A DNA stretch of 64,000 nucleotides. It comes from Actinobacillus genomosp. 2. Lineage in GTDB: Bacteria; Pseudomonadota; Gammaproteobacteria; Enterobacterales; Pasteurellaceae. The position numbers and the translations under genes are program-made. Positions within the stretch are counted from its first letter, which is position 1; every line of letters starts with the position of its first letter. The stretch is from positions 434,001 through 498,000 of the forward strand of contig NZ_CP103807.1 of the NCBI RefSeq assembly GCF_029773605.1. The letters run 5' to 3'. Below the pieces are notes generated by a model. It made no database searches and was not told the origin of the DNA. It saw only the letters and a program-made list of their open reading frames with translations. Of the stretch, positions 48,436-61,349 are shown in pieces.

Positions 48436-49104
48436 ATGGACGGGTTCAGACAATATTTTATGCTTATCTTTGCCTTGAGTTTTGCTTGGTGGTGTAAACA
48501 AGCTATACCAAAGTTTGCTGATAAAATTAATCGTCAGGTGTATGACGAATATTATTCATTATTAGACATTCGTTATTGTTATCACGATTTTCGTCACTCT
48601 TCGAGATTACAACCTAAAATAACCGCATGGGGAAACCTGTTTTATGGCATATTTCCTTTAATTGCTTGGAGGATGTCTGATCCGATACTTGCATTGTTGT
48701 TTATGATATTAGCTTTTTTGTCAGTGCTGGACTATTGCTATTACTTAACGGATATTCAATATGTTGCAAGTATCTTTATATTGTCTCTCTTGTTCTCATT
48801 AGATGAACCGCATCAAATAAGTTTATTATTTTGTTGTGTCTTTTTTAGTGTGATTGGCTTTTTTACTCAAAAACTTTTAAAAAAGGAGATACTAGGCGGC
48901 GGTGACAGTTTATTATTTATTGCTTTATCGCCCTTGTTTACAGTAGATGAACTATTTGGCTTATTACTGTTTTCTTCTCTTTTCGGCATAGGATTTATGC
49001 TTATATATCGCTTATATACGCAAAAAATTCTGCGAAAGTTAGCGTTTATTCCGTTTATTAGCATTTCGACATTTTTTATGATTATTGATAAAATAAACAC
49101 TTAA
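48436..49104 (+). CDS. apfD: Prepilin peptidase (short form)
   Basis: Aspartyl prepilin peptidase, 222 aa, with about six membrane helices. The second active-site motif is clear (EILGGGDSLLF); the first Asp probably lies in SVLDYCYYLTD. The N-terminal cytoplasmic methyltransferase/zinc part of PilD is reduced and has no CxxC pairs, as in other Pasteurellaceae. coaE follows 21 bp later, so the operon continues. Confidence 0.9.
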   Translation: MDGFRQYFMLIFALSFAWWCKQAIPKFADKINRQVYDEYYSLLDIRYCYHDFRHSSRLQPKITAWGNLFYGIFPLIAWRMSDPILALLFMILAFLSVLDYCYYLTDIQYVASIFILSLLFSLDEPHQISLLFCCVFFSVIGFFTQKLLKKEILGGGDSLLFIALSPLFTVDELFGLLLFSSLFGIGFMLIYRLYTQKILRKLAFIPFISISTFFMIIDKINT

Positions 49105-49125
49105 TTTGATGTGTAAGGAAAATAT

Positions 49126-49740
49126 ATGGCATTGGTAGTAGGGCTAACCGGTGGAATTGGAAGCGGTAAAACAACGATTGCTAATCTATTTTTAGAATAT
49201 AACGTACCTATTATTGATGCGGATATTATCGCTCGCCAAGTGGTTGAGAAAGGCTCGCCACTTTTGGCTAAAATTGTCGAGCATTTTGGGCATAATATTT
49301 TAACAACAGATGATGAATTGGATCGTGCGAAGTTACGCCAAATTGTTTTTGCGAATGAACAAGAAAAAGTATGGTTAAATAACTTGCTACATCCAGCAAT
49401 TCGTCAAGAAATGTTACGTCAAATTCAAGCCTGTTCAGCCCCTTATTTGTTGTTTGTTGTACCGTTATTAATTGAAAATCAGTTAACGACATTATGTGAT
49501 CGTATTTTAGTGATTGATGTTGATCCGTCAATTCAGTTAGAGCGAGCAACTAAACGAGATCAAAGTAAAATAGACACGATTAAAAATATAATGGCTTCGC
49601 AAGTAAGTCGTGCAGAGCGGCTTCGTTACGCTGATGATGTGATTGAAAATAATTTACCGCTGGAGCAAGGGCTTGAGAAAATAAAAGCACAAGTGTTGGC
49701 ATTACATCAATATTATTTAAATTTAGCAAAAAGTTATTAA
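49126..49740 (+). CDS. coaE: Dephospho-CoA kinase
   Basis: Last step of coenzyme A synthesis. The P-loop [12 protein letters not shown] (residues 6-17), [13 protein letters not shown], and [10 protein letters not shown] are family hallmarks. It is 204 aa. The ribosome site is AAGGAAA. It lies after the pilus genes and before yacG, a gene order common in gamma-proteobacteria (pilD-coaE-yacG). Confidence 0.96.
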   Translation: MALVVGLTGGIGSGKTTIANLFLEYNVPIIDADIIARQVVEKGSPLLAKIVEHFGHNILTTDDELDRAKLRQIVFANEQEKVWLNNLLHPAIRQEMLRQIQACSAPYLLFVVPLLIENQLTTLCDRILVIDVDPSIQLERATKRDQSKIDTIKNIMASQVSRAERLRYADDVIENNLPLEQGLEKIKAQVLALHQYYLNLAKSY

Positions 49741-49750
49741 AGGAAAGCCA

Positions 49751-49942
49751 ATGTCAGAAACTATAGTAAATTGTCCTACTTGTAATAAAGAGGTTATTTG
49801 GAAGCCTGAAAGTAAATATCGCCCGTTTTGTAGTGAGCGTTGCCAATTGATTGATTTAGGCGAGTGGGCGAATGAAGAAAAGCGTATCGCAGCGGTAGAA
49901 AATGATGTAATGACGTCTGATTTAGAGGGACATTATTTGTAA
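49751..49942 (+). CDS. yacG: DNA gyrase inhibitor YacG
   Basis: 63-aa zinc protein that binds GyrB and blocks DNA binding. The four ligands are in CPTCNKEV and [17 protein letters not shown]. The size is normal. It starts 10 bp after coaE and is the last gene of the apf-coaE-yacG unit before a USS terminator. Confidence 0.94.
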   Translation: MSETIVNCPTCNKEVIWKPESKYRPFCSERCQLIDLGEWANEEKRIAAVENDVMTSDLEGHYL

Positions 49943-49971
49943 AATGCTTAGTGACAAATCTATCTAAAAAT

Positions 49972-50006
49972 TAAACCGCTTGTAGCTTGAGGCTACAAGC
50001 GGTTTA
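49972..50006. terminator. USS-pair bidirectional terminator
   Basis: TAAACCGCTTGTAGC (49972-49986), loop TTGAG, GCTACAAGCGGTTTA (49992-50006): a perfect 15-bp stem between convergent yacG and pbpG. Confidence 0.85.
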
Positions 50007-50009
50007 TAT

Positions 50010-50840
50010 TTAAATATCTTCTTCCTCGTCATAACCGTCGTAGTTCAGATCTTCGTCGGCTAAAGATGCACAACCATATTGTTCTAATTTATTTTTAGTA
50101 AAGTTTGAACGAATAGCAGAACTGCGGTTATTTAAACTGATGACACCGATAGTTGCATGATTACATTGGTGTTTATTTACAAAAACTAAGTTATAACCTG
50201 ACTCACGAATATAGCCGGTTTTATTAATTGCCGCATCAAACATTTCTTCTCGTACCAAGGCACTCGTATTTTGCATAAATACATTACGTTTACCTGCACG
50301 AATATAGGCAGCTTTGGTATTTGATAGTTCTTGGATTTTTGCGTTATTGAGCGAATATTTTGCTAGTTTAACTAAATCCATCGCACTGGAGATATTTGCA
50401 CTTGATAAACCGGAACTATCGTGAAAACGTGTAGAACGCATACCTAATTGTTGAGCTTTTTGGTTCATCTTTTGGATAAATTGCGTACGACTCATCCCTG
50501 CAGAACGAGAAAGAGCGTGAGCAGCATAGTTATCCGAATGAACTAACATTGCTTTTAATAATTCGTCACAAGCAATTGGTGTGTGTTTAGGTAATTTAGT
50601 ACCTGTACCTTTAATATAATCAAAATCTTGATCAGAAATTGATGCACTACAGTTTTTATTTTTATTATTTTCTAAGAAAACATTTGCAGTCATTAATTTA
50701 GTGACTGAGGCAATAGGTTGCACATTATTTGCTGAACGACTTTCTAAAATTCGGTCATGAGTAAAATCATAGACTACATAAGATTGAGCAATAGCCAAAG
50801 AGGGAGAAAATAAAAATAAAGGGAGTAGTTTTTTTAGCAT
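50010..50840 (-). CDS. pbpG: D-alanyl-D-alanine endopeptidase (PBP7)
   Basis: Periplasmic low-molecular-mass penicillin-binding protein that cleaves peptide cross-links in peptidoglycan. Signal peptide MLKKLLPLFLFSPSLAIA; catalytic SxxK (SVTK), SxN (SDN) and KTG (NKTGYI). It is 276 aa. It ends in an acidic tail (DEDLNYDGYDEEEDI), which is unusual. Confidence 0.92.
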   Translation of the reverse strand: MLKKLLPLFLFSPSLAIAQSYVVYDFTHDRILESRSANNVQPIASVTKLMTANVFLENNKNKNCSASISDQDFDYIKGTGTKLPKHTPIACDELLKAMLVHSDNYAAHALSRSAGMSRTQFIQKMNQKAQQLGMRSTRFHDSSGLSSANISSAMDLVKLAKYSLNNAKIQELSNTKAAYIRAGKRNVFMQNTSALVREEMFDAAINKTGYIRESGYNLVFVNKHQCNHATIGVISLNNRSSAIRSNFTKNKLEQYGCASLADEDLNYDGYDEEEDI

Positions 50841-50920
50841 ATTAATTTAAGTCACTTCAGTTAAAAAAGACCTGTTATTCTAACAGGCTTTTTTTATCCT
50901 TACTATCAATTAAACAATTC

Positions 50921-51958
50921 TTATGAATACCAAATGTTCTTTACAAAAGGAATAATAGTTTTAAGAGCTTCGTCAATAGAGATGAGTCCCAAATTCATTT
51001 GTTGTGTTTTTTTCTTAGCTTCAGGTGGCATAAAGGCTAAGTGTTTACCATCTTCATTGATTGGACGCCAACGGCGAGGTAATGCAGATAAACGGCTCGG
51101 ATAAAAACCGATAGTAGCGACATTCAACGCTCCAGCAATATGTAAAGGTCCGGTTGAACCGGCAATAAATAGATCGGCACAAGCAATCGAACAGGCAAAA
51201 TCTTGTAAACCATCATTTTTATCATACACAACCGCTTGAGTCGCAGTAATTTGTTTCGCTAATTGGTGAGCTTTTTCGCTTTCGCCTTTACCAGCAGTCA
51301 GTACAATTTCACAATTGGTTTCTTTGGCGATGCAATTCAGCATTTTTGCATATTGTTCAATAGATAAACTGGTTGCCGAACCGCCGGTAGATGCATGCAC
51401 AAATAACCATTTACAAGCGGTTGAAATTTGCAGATTTTTTGCTAATTTTATTTTTTGTTGTGCAATTTGCTCTTCACTGAATTTTAAGTAAGGTGGCTGA
51501 GGTTCAACTGCTGCAATATGGTGTTTTTGTAGAAAAGCACGAGCCAAATCGAGATTATATTCGCTTTCCGCTTTTGCCGATTGCGAACGGCGTTGCGTTA
51601 AACGTTGGTTATATAGAAATTGAAAAACTTTAGTTGCCGGAGCAAGGCGGTGTTTAATGCCGCTTTTCCAAGCCAATTTCGCATTATACCAATCGGAAAC
51701 AAAACTGATTACTGCATCAAATTCTGAATTTTTAACCGATTGTAAAACACGCTGAAATTCAGCTTTATCTTTTTTATTCGGGGTGTCGATAATCACGTGA
51801 TCAATTGAAGGACATAGTTCAGCGAGCGGTGCGGTATAGCTCGGCACTAATGCGGTAATTTCTACATTCGGCATAGCTTGTTTTAGCATCGCAAATGCCG
51901 GAAAACAAACCATAAAATCACCGATTTTGTCATTGCGAATAACGAGAATCTTTTTCAT
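50921..51958 (-). CDS. Glycosyltransferase family 9 (heptosyltransferase-like)
   Basis: GT9 enzyme like WaaC/WaaF/OpsX that adds heptose in lipooligosaccharide synthesis. Seen: N-terminal KKILVIRNDKIGDFMVCFPAF (acceptor-side loop) and the nucleotide-sugar site AGSTGPLHIAGALNVATIGFYP. Start ATG 51958 gives 345 aa; a TTG at 51967 is less likely. I cannot tell which heptose it adds. It is divergent from argG. Confidence 0.88.
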   Translation of the reverse strand: MKKILVIRNDKIGDFMVCFPAFAMLKQAMPNVEITALVPSYTAPLAELCPSIDHVIIDTPNKKDKAEFQRVLQSVKNSEFDAVISFVSDWYNAKLAWKSGIKHRLAPATKVFQFLYNQRLTQRRSQSAKAESEYNLDLARAFLQKHHIAAVEPQPPYLKFSEEQIAQQKIKLAKNLQISTACKWLFVHASTGGSATSLSIEQYAKMLNCIAKETNCEIVLTAGKGESEKAHQLAKQITATQAVVYDKNDGLQDFACSIACADLFIAGSTGPLHIAGALNVATIGFYPSRLSALPRRWRPINEDGKHLAFMPPEAKKKTQQMNLGLISIDEALKTIIPFVKNIWYS

Positions 51959-52182
51959 GTTTACCAACCTTTAAAACAAATTAGGCACTATTTTAGCATT
52001 TTCTAAGCAGAATTTTTGGTAAAAAATTATGGAAATTTAACCGCTTGTTTATCTCTTGTTATAGCATTGTTTAACGCTAAAAAATTTCTGCCGAAATTTT
52101 AGATGTAATTTTTATAGAATTGGACTAGAATAGATGGAATGGCACAAATGCAACCGTTTGCGTCAGTTTTACTTATATTTAA

Positions 52183-53532
<1,350 letters not shown>

Positions 53533-53569
53533 TCTTGATCTAATGCTTCAGAAAATTTAGAATCAATCA

Positions 53570-53603
53570 AAAGCCCCAATAGTTTACGCTTTGGGGCTTT
53601 CAT
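53570..53603 (+). terminator. Terminator of argG
   Basis: AAAGCCCCAA (53570-53579) and TTGGGGCTTT (53591-53600), then a T-rich tail. Confidence 0.85.
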
Positions 53604-53655
53604 TTTTTTCATCAATTTTTAAATTAAGCGGTCAAAAATTAAGAATTTTTTGCAA

Positions 53656-54117
53656 ATGAAATTAGTTGAAATATTTACGGACGGTTCGTGCTTGGGTAAC
53701 CCTGGTAAAGGTGGAATCGGCATTGTATTGCGTTACAACGGACATGAAAAGCAGGTCAGCAAAGGCTACTTTCAGACTACCAATAACCGGATGGAATTGC
53801 GTGCGGTGATTGAAGCGTTGGCAATGTTAAAAGAGCCTTGCCAAGTGCAGTTGAATTCAGATAGCCAATATATGAAAGACGGCATCACTAAATGGATTTT
53901 CAACTGGAAGAAAAATAACTGGAAAACGGCAAATGGTAAGCCGGTTAAAAATAAAGATTTGTGGATAATGCTAGATCAAGAGATTCAGCGTCACACAATT
54001 GAGTGGGCTTGGGTAAAAGGCCATTCGGGTCATCGTGAAAATGAAATTTGCGATGAGTTGGCTAAAGCCGGTGCAAATAACCCTACATTAGATGATGTAG
54101 GGTATAATGCGGATTAG
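53656..54117 (+). CDS. rnhA: Ribonuclease HI
   Basis: Degrades the RNA of RNA-DNA hybrids. The catalytic carboxylates are present: [29 protein letters not shown] and the C-terminal NEICDELAK. It is 153 aa (E. coli 155). Start ATG 53656 comes at the end of an extended USS (AAGCGGTC at 53626) with only a weak Shine-Dalgarno. Confidence 0.96.
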   Translation: MKLVEIFTDGSCLGNPGKGGIGIVLRYNGHEKQVSKGYFQTTNNRMELRAVIEALAMLKEPCQVQLNSDSQYMKDGITKWIFNWKKNNWKTANGKPVKNKDLWIMLDQEIQRHTIEWAWVKGHSGHRENEICDELAKAGANNPTLDDVGYNAD

Positions 54118-54216
54118 CCAAAGAGGCAATCGGTCAAATTTTTCAAAATTTTTGCAAATTTGAACCGCTTGTAAATTTTTTAGCATATATTATGCGTTTT
54201 TTATGAAGTTTGCTCT

Positions 54217-54232
54217 ACGCAAACGTTTTCTT
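54217..54232 (+). promoter_or_regulatory. PurR operator upstream of cvpA-purF
   Basis: ACGCAAACGTTTTCTT fits the PurR consensus (ACGCAAACGTTTNCNT) at all defined positions. It lies 40 bp before the cvpA start, near a TAGAAT -10-like element (54239-54244). Confidence 0.88.
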
Positions 54233-54271
54233 TTTTTGTAGAATATAGGTTCTTAGCCTTTAGAGGTTTTT

Positions 54272-54775
54272 ATGGTTGACATTATTATCATCGGATTAAT
54301 TGCATTTTCTATCTTGGTCAGTCTTTGGCGAGGTTTTATAAGTGAAGTGCTTTCACTTGCCGGTTGGGTCGTAGCATTCTTTGTTGCTAGCGGTTTTTAT
54401 CCTTATCTTAGTGGTTACTTAACACAGGTTAATTCGGTATATCTACAAAATTCGGAATATTTACGTAATGGGGTTGCCGCTGCTGTTCTTTTCATTATTA
54501 CGTTGATTATTTGTGGTGTAATTACGACACTTTTAAGCAAACTTGTTGATACAACAGGATTATCTGCAACGGATAGAGTATTGGGTGGTGCATTTGGTGC
54601 ATTGCGTGGTATTTTGATTGTTGCGGCAGTTTTATTCTTCTTAGATACTTTCTCATCTGCAAGCCAAACGGAATTATGGAAAGAGTCTCAACTCATTCCA
54701 CACTTTGACTTTATTGTGAAATGGTTCTTTGAACAACTACAAGCTAATTCCAGCTTTTTAAATTCGACTAAATAG
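54272..54775 (+). CDS. cvpA: Colicin V production protein homologue CvpA
   Basis: 167-aa inner-membrane protein with four predicted helices (about residues 3-20, 27-45, 64-86, 103-122). Family motifs: [21 protein letters not shown] and [17 protein letters not shown]. Required for colicin V export and envelope stress tolerance in enterobacteria; the biochemical role is unclear. It is co-transcribed with purF 13 bp downstream under a PurR box. Confidence 0.94.
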   Translation: MVDIIIIGLIAFSILVSLWRGFISEVLSLAGWVVAFFVASGFYPYLSGYLTQVNSVYLQNSEYLRNGVAAAVLFIITLIICGVITTLLSKLVDTTGLSATDRVLGGAFGALRGILIVAAVLFFLDTFSSASQTELWKESQLIPHFDFIVKWFFEQLQANSSFLNSTK

Positions 54776-54788
54776 AGAGGTTTTTGAT

Positions 54789-56306
54789 ATGTGCGGCATT
54801 GTCGGCATTATTGGGGGATCGCCGGTTAATCAGGCGATTTATGATGGTTTAACATTACTTCAACATCGCGGGCAAGATGCCGCAGGTATCGTCACAATTG
54901 ATGATGAAAACCGTTTCCGCTTACGCAAAGCTAATGGCTTAGTAAGTGATGTGTTTCATCAAGAACATATGCTCAGATTACAAGGTAATGCGGGTATCGG
55001 CCATGTTCGTTACCCGACTGCCGGCTCATCAAGCGTTTCAGAAGCACAACCTTTCTATGTAAACTCACCTTTCGGTTTAACTTTAGTTCACAATGGTAAC
55101 TTAACCAATAATGCTGAATTAAAAGAACGCTTATTCAAAGAAGCTCGCCGTCACGTTAATACCAATTCGGATTCAGAATCATTATTGAATATTTTTGCTC
55201 ACTATTTAGATCAATATCCGACAGCGCATTTAACCCCTGAAAATATCTTTGAAACGGTACGTAAAACCAACGAAGTGATTCGTGGTGCTTATGCGTGTAT
55301 TGCAATGATTATCGGTCACGGTATGGTAGCGTTCCGTGATCCGTTCGGTATTCGTCCGTTAGTATTAGGTAAACGTGTTGTAGAAGGTAAAACAGAATAT
55401 ATGTTTGCTTCCGAAAGCGTTGCCTTAGATATTGTTGGTTTTGAATTTGTACGTGACGTAAACCCAGGTGAAGCGGTTTATATTACTTTTGAAGGTGAAT
55501 TACATTCAGCAATTTGTGCGGATAATCCGAAATTAAACCCATGTATTTTCGAATATGTTTATTTTGCTCGACCGGATTCCGTAATTGATGGCGTATCTGT
55601 TTATGGTGCTCGCGTACATATGGGTGAGTTATTAGGCGAAAAAATTAAACGTGAATGGGGTAGAATGGTTGATGAAATTGATGTGGTTATTCCAATCCCT
55701 GAAACCTCAAATGATATTGCCGTACGTATTGCAAATGTCTTATATAAACCTTATCGTCAAGGCTTTGTGAAAAACCGTTATGTGGCACGCACCTTCATTA
55801 TGCCAGGACAAGCACAACGTAAAAGCTCAGTACGCCGTAAATTAAATGCGATTGCAAGCGAGTTTAAGGGCAAAAATGTTTTATTAGTTGATGACTCTAT
55901 TGTACGTGGTACGACATCTGAGCAGATTGTTGAAATGGCACGTGCTGCCGGTGCAAAAAAAGTTTACTTTGCGTCTGCTGCACCGGAAATTCGTTACCCG
56001 AACGTATATGGTATTGATATGCCAACTTGTGAAGAACTTGTGGCGTATGATCGCTCTGTTGAGGAAGTGGCGGAAATGATTGGCGTAGATAAGTTGATTT
56101 TCCAAGATCTTGAAGCACTTTATAAAGCGGTGCAAACAGAGAATCCGGCAATTCATAATTTTGATGCTTCTGTATTTACCGGCGAATATATTACTGGTGA
56201 TGTTGATAAATCTTATCTTGATGCCATTGCCTGCGCACGTAACGACAAAGCGAAAGCCAAAGCGGCAAAACAGGCAACCAATTTAGAAATTCATAACGAA
56301 AACTAA
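54789..56306 (+). CDS. purF: Amidophosphoribosyltransferase
   Basis: First committed step of purine synthesis: PRPP plus glutamine gives phosphoribosylamine. N-terminal nucleophile Cys2 after Met (MCGIVGIIG) without propeptide, as in the E. coli type. PRPP-binding loop [14 protein letters not shown]. It is 505 aa. It is the second gene of the PurR-controlled cvpA-purF pair, with a terminator after it. Confidence 0.97.
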   Translation: MCGIVGIIGGSPVNQAIYDGLTLLQHRGQDAAGIVTIDDENRFRLRKANGLVSDVFHQEHMLRLQGNAGIGHVRYPTAGSSSVSEAQPFYVNSPFGLTLVHNGNLTNNAELKERLFKEARRHVNTNSDSESLLNIFAHYLDQYPTAHLTPENIFETVRKTNEVIRGAYACIAMIIGHGMVAFRDPFGIRPLVLGKRVVEGKTEYMFASESVALDIVGFEFVRDVNPGEAVYITFEGELHSAICADNPKLNPCIFEYVYFARPDSVIDGVSVYGARVHMGELLGEKIKREWGRMVDEIDVVIPIPETSNDIAVRIANVLYKPYRQGFVKNRYVARTFIMPGQAQRKSSVRRKLNAIASEFKGKNVLLVDDSIVRGTTSEQIVEMARAAGAKKVYFASAAPEIRYPNVYGIDMPTCEELVAYDRSVEEVAEMIGVDKLIFQDLEALYKAVQTENPAIHNFDASVFTGEYITGDVDKSYLDAIACARNDKAKAKAAKQATNLEIHNEN

Positions 56307-56324
56307 ATTCAAGCATAAAAATAC

Positions 56325-56358
56325 AGCCCTTGAGTCTGAGAAGATTCAAGGGCTTTTT
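56325..56358 (+). terminator. Terminator of purF
   Basis: AGCCCTTGA (56325-56333) pairs with TCAAGGGCT (56346-56354) and is followed by T5. Confidence 0.85.
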
Positions 56359-56371
56359 GTTGTATGATCGT

Positions 56372-56827
56372 TTACTTATATATTTGTGGTATTGAGGATT
56401 CAATCCGTTGTTTAATCTGAGCATAGATTGGCTTGAAGTCTTCGCAACGAGATTTGTCAACATTAGCTTTTTGGTGATTGTATTTCTCATGCATTTGTTC
56501 GAAATAGTGGCGTGAGCCTTTGTCTTTTTCAATGAGTTGTGTATTTTGTTCGCCAATCAGGTCTTTTAATAAGTTTTGTTGAAAATAGAACATCGTCATA
56601 TTTTCTGACACAGACCAATTATCGTAAATTTTCTGGTAATCAGATTTAGCTAATCCGGGAAATATACATTGTTCAATGTTATTTAACTGACGAATTAAGA
56701 TTTTTACATCTGTTTCGGAAATTTTATATTTAGCTTGTTCTGGAGCAGCGGTCAAATTTTCAGTAGTATTTGCAAAAGCAGTATGACACAAAGTTGTACA
56801 GAGCAATGTAAATAAAATTTTTTGCAT
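56372..56827 (-). CDS. Exported protein of unknown function
   Basis: 151-aa protein with a cleavable signal peptide (MQKILFTLLCTTLCHTAFA). The mature part is mostly helical and charged with two Cys (NIEQCIFPGL and SRCEDFKPIY), which could form a disulfide in the periplasm. Start ATG 56827 is chosen because the signal begins there; the open frame runs to 56884. I do not recognise the family. It is between two terminators, so it is monocistronic. Confidence 0.7.
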   Translation of the reverse strand: MQKILFTLLCTTLCHTAFANTTENLTAAPEQAKYKISETDVKILIRQLNNIEQCIFPGLAKSDYQKIYDNWSVSENMTMFYFQQNLLKDLIGEQNTQLIEKDKGSRHYFEQMHEKYNHQKANVDKSRCEDFKPIYAQIKQRIESSIPQIYK

Positions 56828-56882
56828 AATGTTATTCCTATCTTTAATTGGAATAGCATAGCATAAATCTTTTATTTCGCAC

Positions 56883-56915
56883 AAAAAATAAACCCTCCGA
56901 AGAGGGCTTATTTTA
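56883..56915 (-). terminator. Terminator of gdhA
   Basis: CCCTC (56893-56897), tetraloop CGAA, GAGGG (56902-56906), flanked by AATAA/TTATT. Reading leftward it is followed by T6. Confidence 0.8.
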
Positions 56916-56925
56916 GTGGAAATCG

Positions 56926-58584
<1,659 letters not shown>

Positions 58585-58932
58585 TTATTCAGCTAAAGTT
58601 GTTTCAATCGGTTTATCCAATTTAATATCGCTGACTAAACCTTTAGAATTAAAATAAACGAATAGAGTATGTTGAATAGGATCATTATAACCTTCACGCT
58701 TGATGTAAACATAACTCCAACGATCTTGATTAAAGCTGTCTTTTAACATCGGCGTACCCAGCAAATATTGCACCTGAGCTTTATTCATACCAACTTTAAC
58801 TTGGTCAATTTTTTCTTGCTCTAGGTAGTTACCTTGTGGAACATCAATACGATATACAACTTTTTTTACTGTAGAACAAGATGTTACGCCTACAGCAAGT
58901 AATATGATAGCTAAAAGAGATTTCATTTTCAT
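58585..58932 (-). CDS. bamE: Outer membrane assembly lipoprotein BamE (SmpA)
   Basis: Small lipoprotein of the BAM complex for outer-membrane protein insertion. Lipobox VTSC after an 18-residue signal (Cys19 or so). SmpA/OmlA fold: GNYLEQEKIDQVKVGMNKAQVQYLLGTPML, DRWSYVYIKREG. It is 115 aa, close to E. coli BamE (113). The start could be Met1 or Met3. Confidence 0.94.
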   Translation of the reverse strand: MKMKSLLAIILLAVGVTSCSTVKKVVYRIDVPQGNYLEQEKIDQVKVGMNKAQVQYLLGTPMLKDSFNQDRWSYVYIKREGYNDPIQHTLFVYFNSKGLVSDIKLDKPIETTLAE

Positions 58933-59002
58933 AATGTTTATTGACCTTTAAAGTATTCAAAATGATTGGATAGATAATACCCAAACTGATAAAATTTTTC
59001 CA

Positions 59003-60004
59003 TTATTTATTGCGTTCTAATTGGTCACGCAAATTTGCCGGTAATCCTTTGATTGTCAAAGTATCGTTTAGTTCATCCCAAATTAAACGTTCGCCGAGTA
59101 ATTCCGCATTAAAGCTGATTGTTACCCCTTTACCTGAGCCTGAATATTTGGTTAAGGTTTTCAACGCATTATGAACAGGTGGAATATTTTCTTCGAGTCC
59201 GTATTCTTGTTCTTGAGTAAATTGTGCGAAATTAACCTCATTAAGTGTTGGTAGTGCTTCAGATAATTCACTTAATGTAATTTCTTCTCCGCTATTCATT
59301 TGCCCTTTACAGTATTCAAATACCTGTTTTTTGATTTCACGAGTTTGTGGGGAAGATAATTCACCTTGATCACAGTAGTCACTTACTGCTTGTAAAAGTG
59401 TTTGATTCTGTAGTTGAGGGTTTAGCCCCTCTTCAGCACTCAGAAAATCCATAAAGAAATCCGCAATTTTGCGTCCGACTCGCCCTTTAATAAAGGTTAA
59501 ATAGCGATTTGATTGTGCATTGATTTTTAATTCGGTTAGATTGATACGGCAAGCGATATCATACTGAGTAATATCCAAATATTCAGTACGTTTAATATCT
59601 AATTGATCGTCGACTAACATTGAGGTACGGCTATCAATCAATGCGATAAATAAATAATCCGTGGCTAAAAAGTTATAACTGCAAAGGATAAAGGTTCCGC
59701 CCGATGCAAAAGGATATTTCGCTAATTCGCTAGAGAGCATTTTCGCACAACTGTGACTAAACGGTAAAAAATCAGTTTCCTGCTCTAATAGGCGATTAAG
59801 TTGCTGAGCAAAAATAGATTCATTTCTAAATATACCATAAGCCTTCGCTTTACTTTGATAAGCCTGATGAAGTTGTAACATCATTTGCTCCACTTCGGGG
59901 CTAATGGCAAGCAGGTTGTCGCGAAGTACCGTATTTAACTCCGGTATTTCGCCTTCTGTTTGATGAATCTGATGAAGGACAATTTCAGTAACATTAATGC
60001 TCAT
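59003..60004 (-). CDS. yejK: Nucleoid-associated protein YejK
   Basis: 333-aa member of the NdpA/YejK nucleoid-associated family. N-terminal [30 protein letters not shown] and [36 protein letters not shown] are typical. The function is poorly defined: it binds nucleoids and is linked to topoisomerase activity in homologues. It is divergent from ridA. Confidence 0.92.
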   Translation of the reverse strand: MSINVTEIVLHQIHQTEGEIPELNTVLRDNLLAISPEVEQMMLQLHQAYQSKAKAYGIFRNESIFAQQLNRLLEQETDFLPFSHSCAKMLSSELAKYPFASGGTFILCSYNFLATDYLFIALIDSRTSMLVDDQLDIKRTEYLDITQYDIACRINLTELKINAQSNRYLTFIKGRVGRKIADFFMDFLSAEEGLNPQLQNQTLLQAVSDYCDQGELSSPQTREIKKQVFEYCKGQMNSGEEITLSELSEALPTLNEVNFAQFTQEQEYGLEENIPPVHNALKTLTKYSGSGKGVTISFNAELLGERLIWDELNDTLTIKGLPANLRDQLERNK

Positions 60005-60096
60005 ACTATTTCTCTTGAGATTAGGGGTAGAAATAAAAGGTGGGAGATATTATCATTAAACACACTATTTTTCATTATCAAAAGAAGGAATACATT

Positions 60097-60486
60097 ATGA
60101 CTAAAGTTATTCATACAGAAAAAGCACCAGCAGCAATTGGCCCATACGTACAAGCGGTTGATTTAGGCAATCTTATTTTAACATCAGGACAAATTCCGGT
60201 TAATCCGCAAACAGGCGAGATTCCAACAGATATTACTCAACAAGCTCGCCAATCATTAGAAAATGTAAAAGCAATTATTGAACAAGCCGGTTTAAGCGTA
60301 GCGGATATTGTTAAAACAAGCGTTTTTGTGAAAGACCTAAATGATTTCGCAGCCGTTAATGCTGAATATGAAGCATTTTTCCGAGAAAATAATCATCCGG
60401 CATTTCCGGCACGTTCTTGTGTTGAAGTTGCTCGTTTGCCAAAAGATGTTGGCTTAGAAATTGAAGCGATTGCGGTACGCAAATAA
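60097..60486 (+). CDS. ridA: Reactive intermediate/imine deaminase RidA
   Basis: Hydrolyses reactive 2-aminoacrylate and other enamines/imines made by PLP enzymes. Conserved Arg in FPARSCVEVARLPKDVGLEIEAIAV; GQIPVNPQTGEIP. Start ATG 60097 (MTKVIHTEKAP) follows AAGAAGGAA, giving 129 aa. Its TAA stop is the beginning of a USS that forms the junction to pgeF. Confidence 0.95.
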   Translation: MTKVIHTEKAPAAIGPYVQAVDLGNLILTSGQIPVNPQTGEIPTDITQQARQSLENVKAIIEQAGLSVADIVKTSVFVKDLNDFAAVNAEYEAFFRENNHPAFPARSCVEVARLPKDVGLEIEAIAVRK

Positions 60487-60514
60487 GCGGTCATTTTTTA
60501 GAGAAAAATTTGCA

Positions 60515-61252
60515 ATGAAAAACATTACGCCAAATTGGAATGCACCGGAGCATATTCGTGCCTTTACTACTGTCAGAACAGGCGGTGTTAGCCAAGCACC
60601 TTTTGATAGCTTTAATTTAGGTGAGCATGTCGGTGATAATCCTTCGGATGTGCGACAAAATCGCTGGTTATTGGTAGAGCAGTTCGGCTTACCTCATCTT
60701 CCGTTATTTTTAACGCAAACACACAGTACTCGAGTGATTCGTTTACCATATGACGGAGATAATTTAGACGCGGATGCGGTCTATACCAATCAACCGAATC
60801 AAGTTTGTTTAGTGATGACGGCAGATTGTTTACCGGTACTTTTCTATAGTAAATACGGAAAAGAAGTGGCAGCCGCCCATGCTGGATGGCGAGGTTTATG
60901 TGATGGTGTATTAGAAAATACGGTGGCTGAATTTGCTTGTTCGCCGTCAGATATTTGTGCATGGTTAGGACCAGCGATTGGTCCGAATGCTTTTCAAGTC
61001 GGCAAAGAAGTGATTGATCAGTTCTGTGCCTTTGATCCACAAGCAGAACAGGCATTTGTTACGGACCCGACAACAAGCGGTAAATTTTTAGGAAATCTTT
61101 ACCAAATTGCTCGGCAGCGGTTGAATAAACTTGGTATTACCGAAATTTCCGGTGGAGAGCATTGTACTTTTACCGAGCAAGCACGATTTTTCTCTTATCG
61201 AAGAGATAAGCAGACCGGGCGTATGGCAAGTCTGATTTGGCGTGCAGAATAA
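60515..61252 (+). CDS. pgeF: Peptidoglycan editing factor PgeF / YfiH (multicopper polyphenol-oxidase fold)
   Basis: YfiH-family enzyme that removes misincorporated amino acids from UDP-MurNAc precursors; older annotations call it laccase or polyphenol oxidase. Conserved Cys/His: TADCLPVLFY, AAAHAGWRGL, AWLGPAIGPNAFQVG and SYRRDKQTGRMASLIW. It is 245 aa. Start ATG 60515 ends an extended USS (AAGCGGTC at 60485). Confidence 0.92.
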   Translation: MKNITPNWNAPEHIRAFTTVRTGGVSQAPFDSFNLGEHVGDNPSDVRQNRWLLVEQFGLPHLPLFLTQTHSTRVIRLPYDGDNLDADAVYTNQPNQVCLVMTADCLPVLFYSKYGKEVAAAHAGWRGLCDGVLENTVAEFACSPSDICAWLGPAIGPNAFQVGKEVIDQFCAFDPQAEQAFVTDPTTSGKFLGNLYQIARQRLNKLGITEISGGEHCTFTEQARFFSYRRDKQTGRMASLIWRAE

Positions 61253-61285
61253 AGTATAGTTTATCATGTAGTATGTTTTTTATCC

Positions 61286-61318
61286 GGGTGTTCGCCTAAC
61301 GCTAGACGAACACCCAAA
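61286..61318 (+). terminator. Terminator of ridA-pgeF
   Basis: GGGTGTTCG (61286-61294) pairs with CGAACACCC (61307-61315). A-rich then T-rich sequence follows, so the U tract is weak. It overlaps the -35 of the tRNA promoter. Confidence 0.7.
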
Positions 61319-61331
61319 ATTTTCCTATAAT
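61303..61331 (+). promoter_or_regulatory. Promoter of the tRNA gene
   Basis: Perfect -10 TATAAT (61326-61331) and TAGACG (61303-61308) as -35 with a 17-bp spacer. Transcription would start about 12 bases before the tRNA. Confidence 0.75.
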
Positions 61332-61349
61332 TCAGCCTCATTTCTTAAT

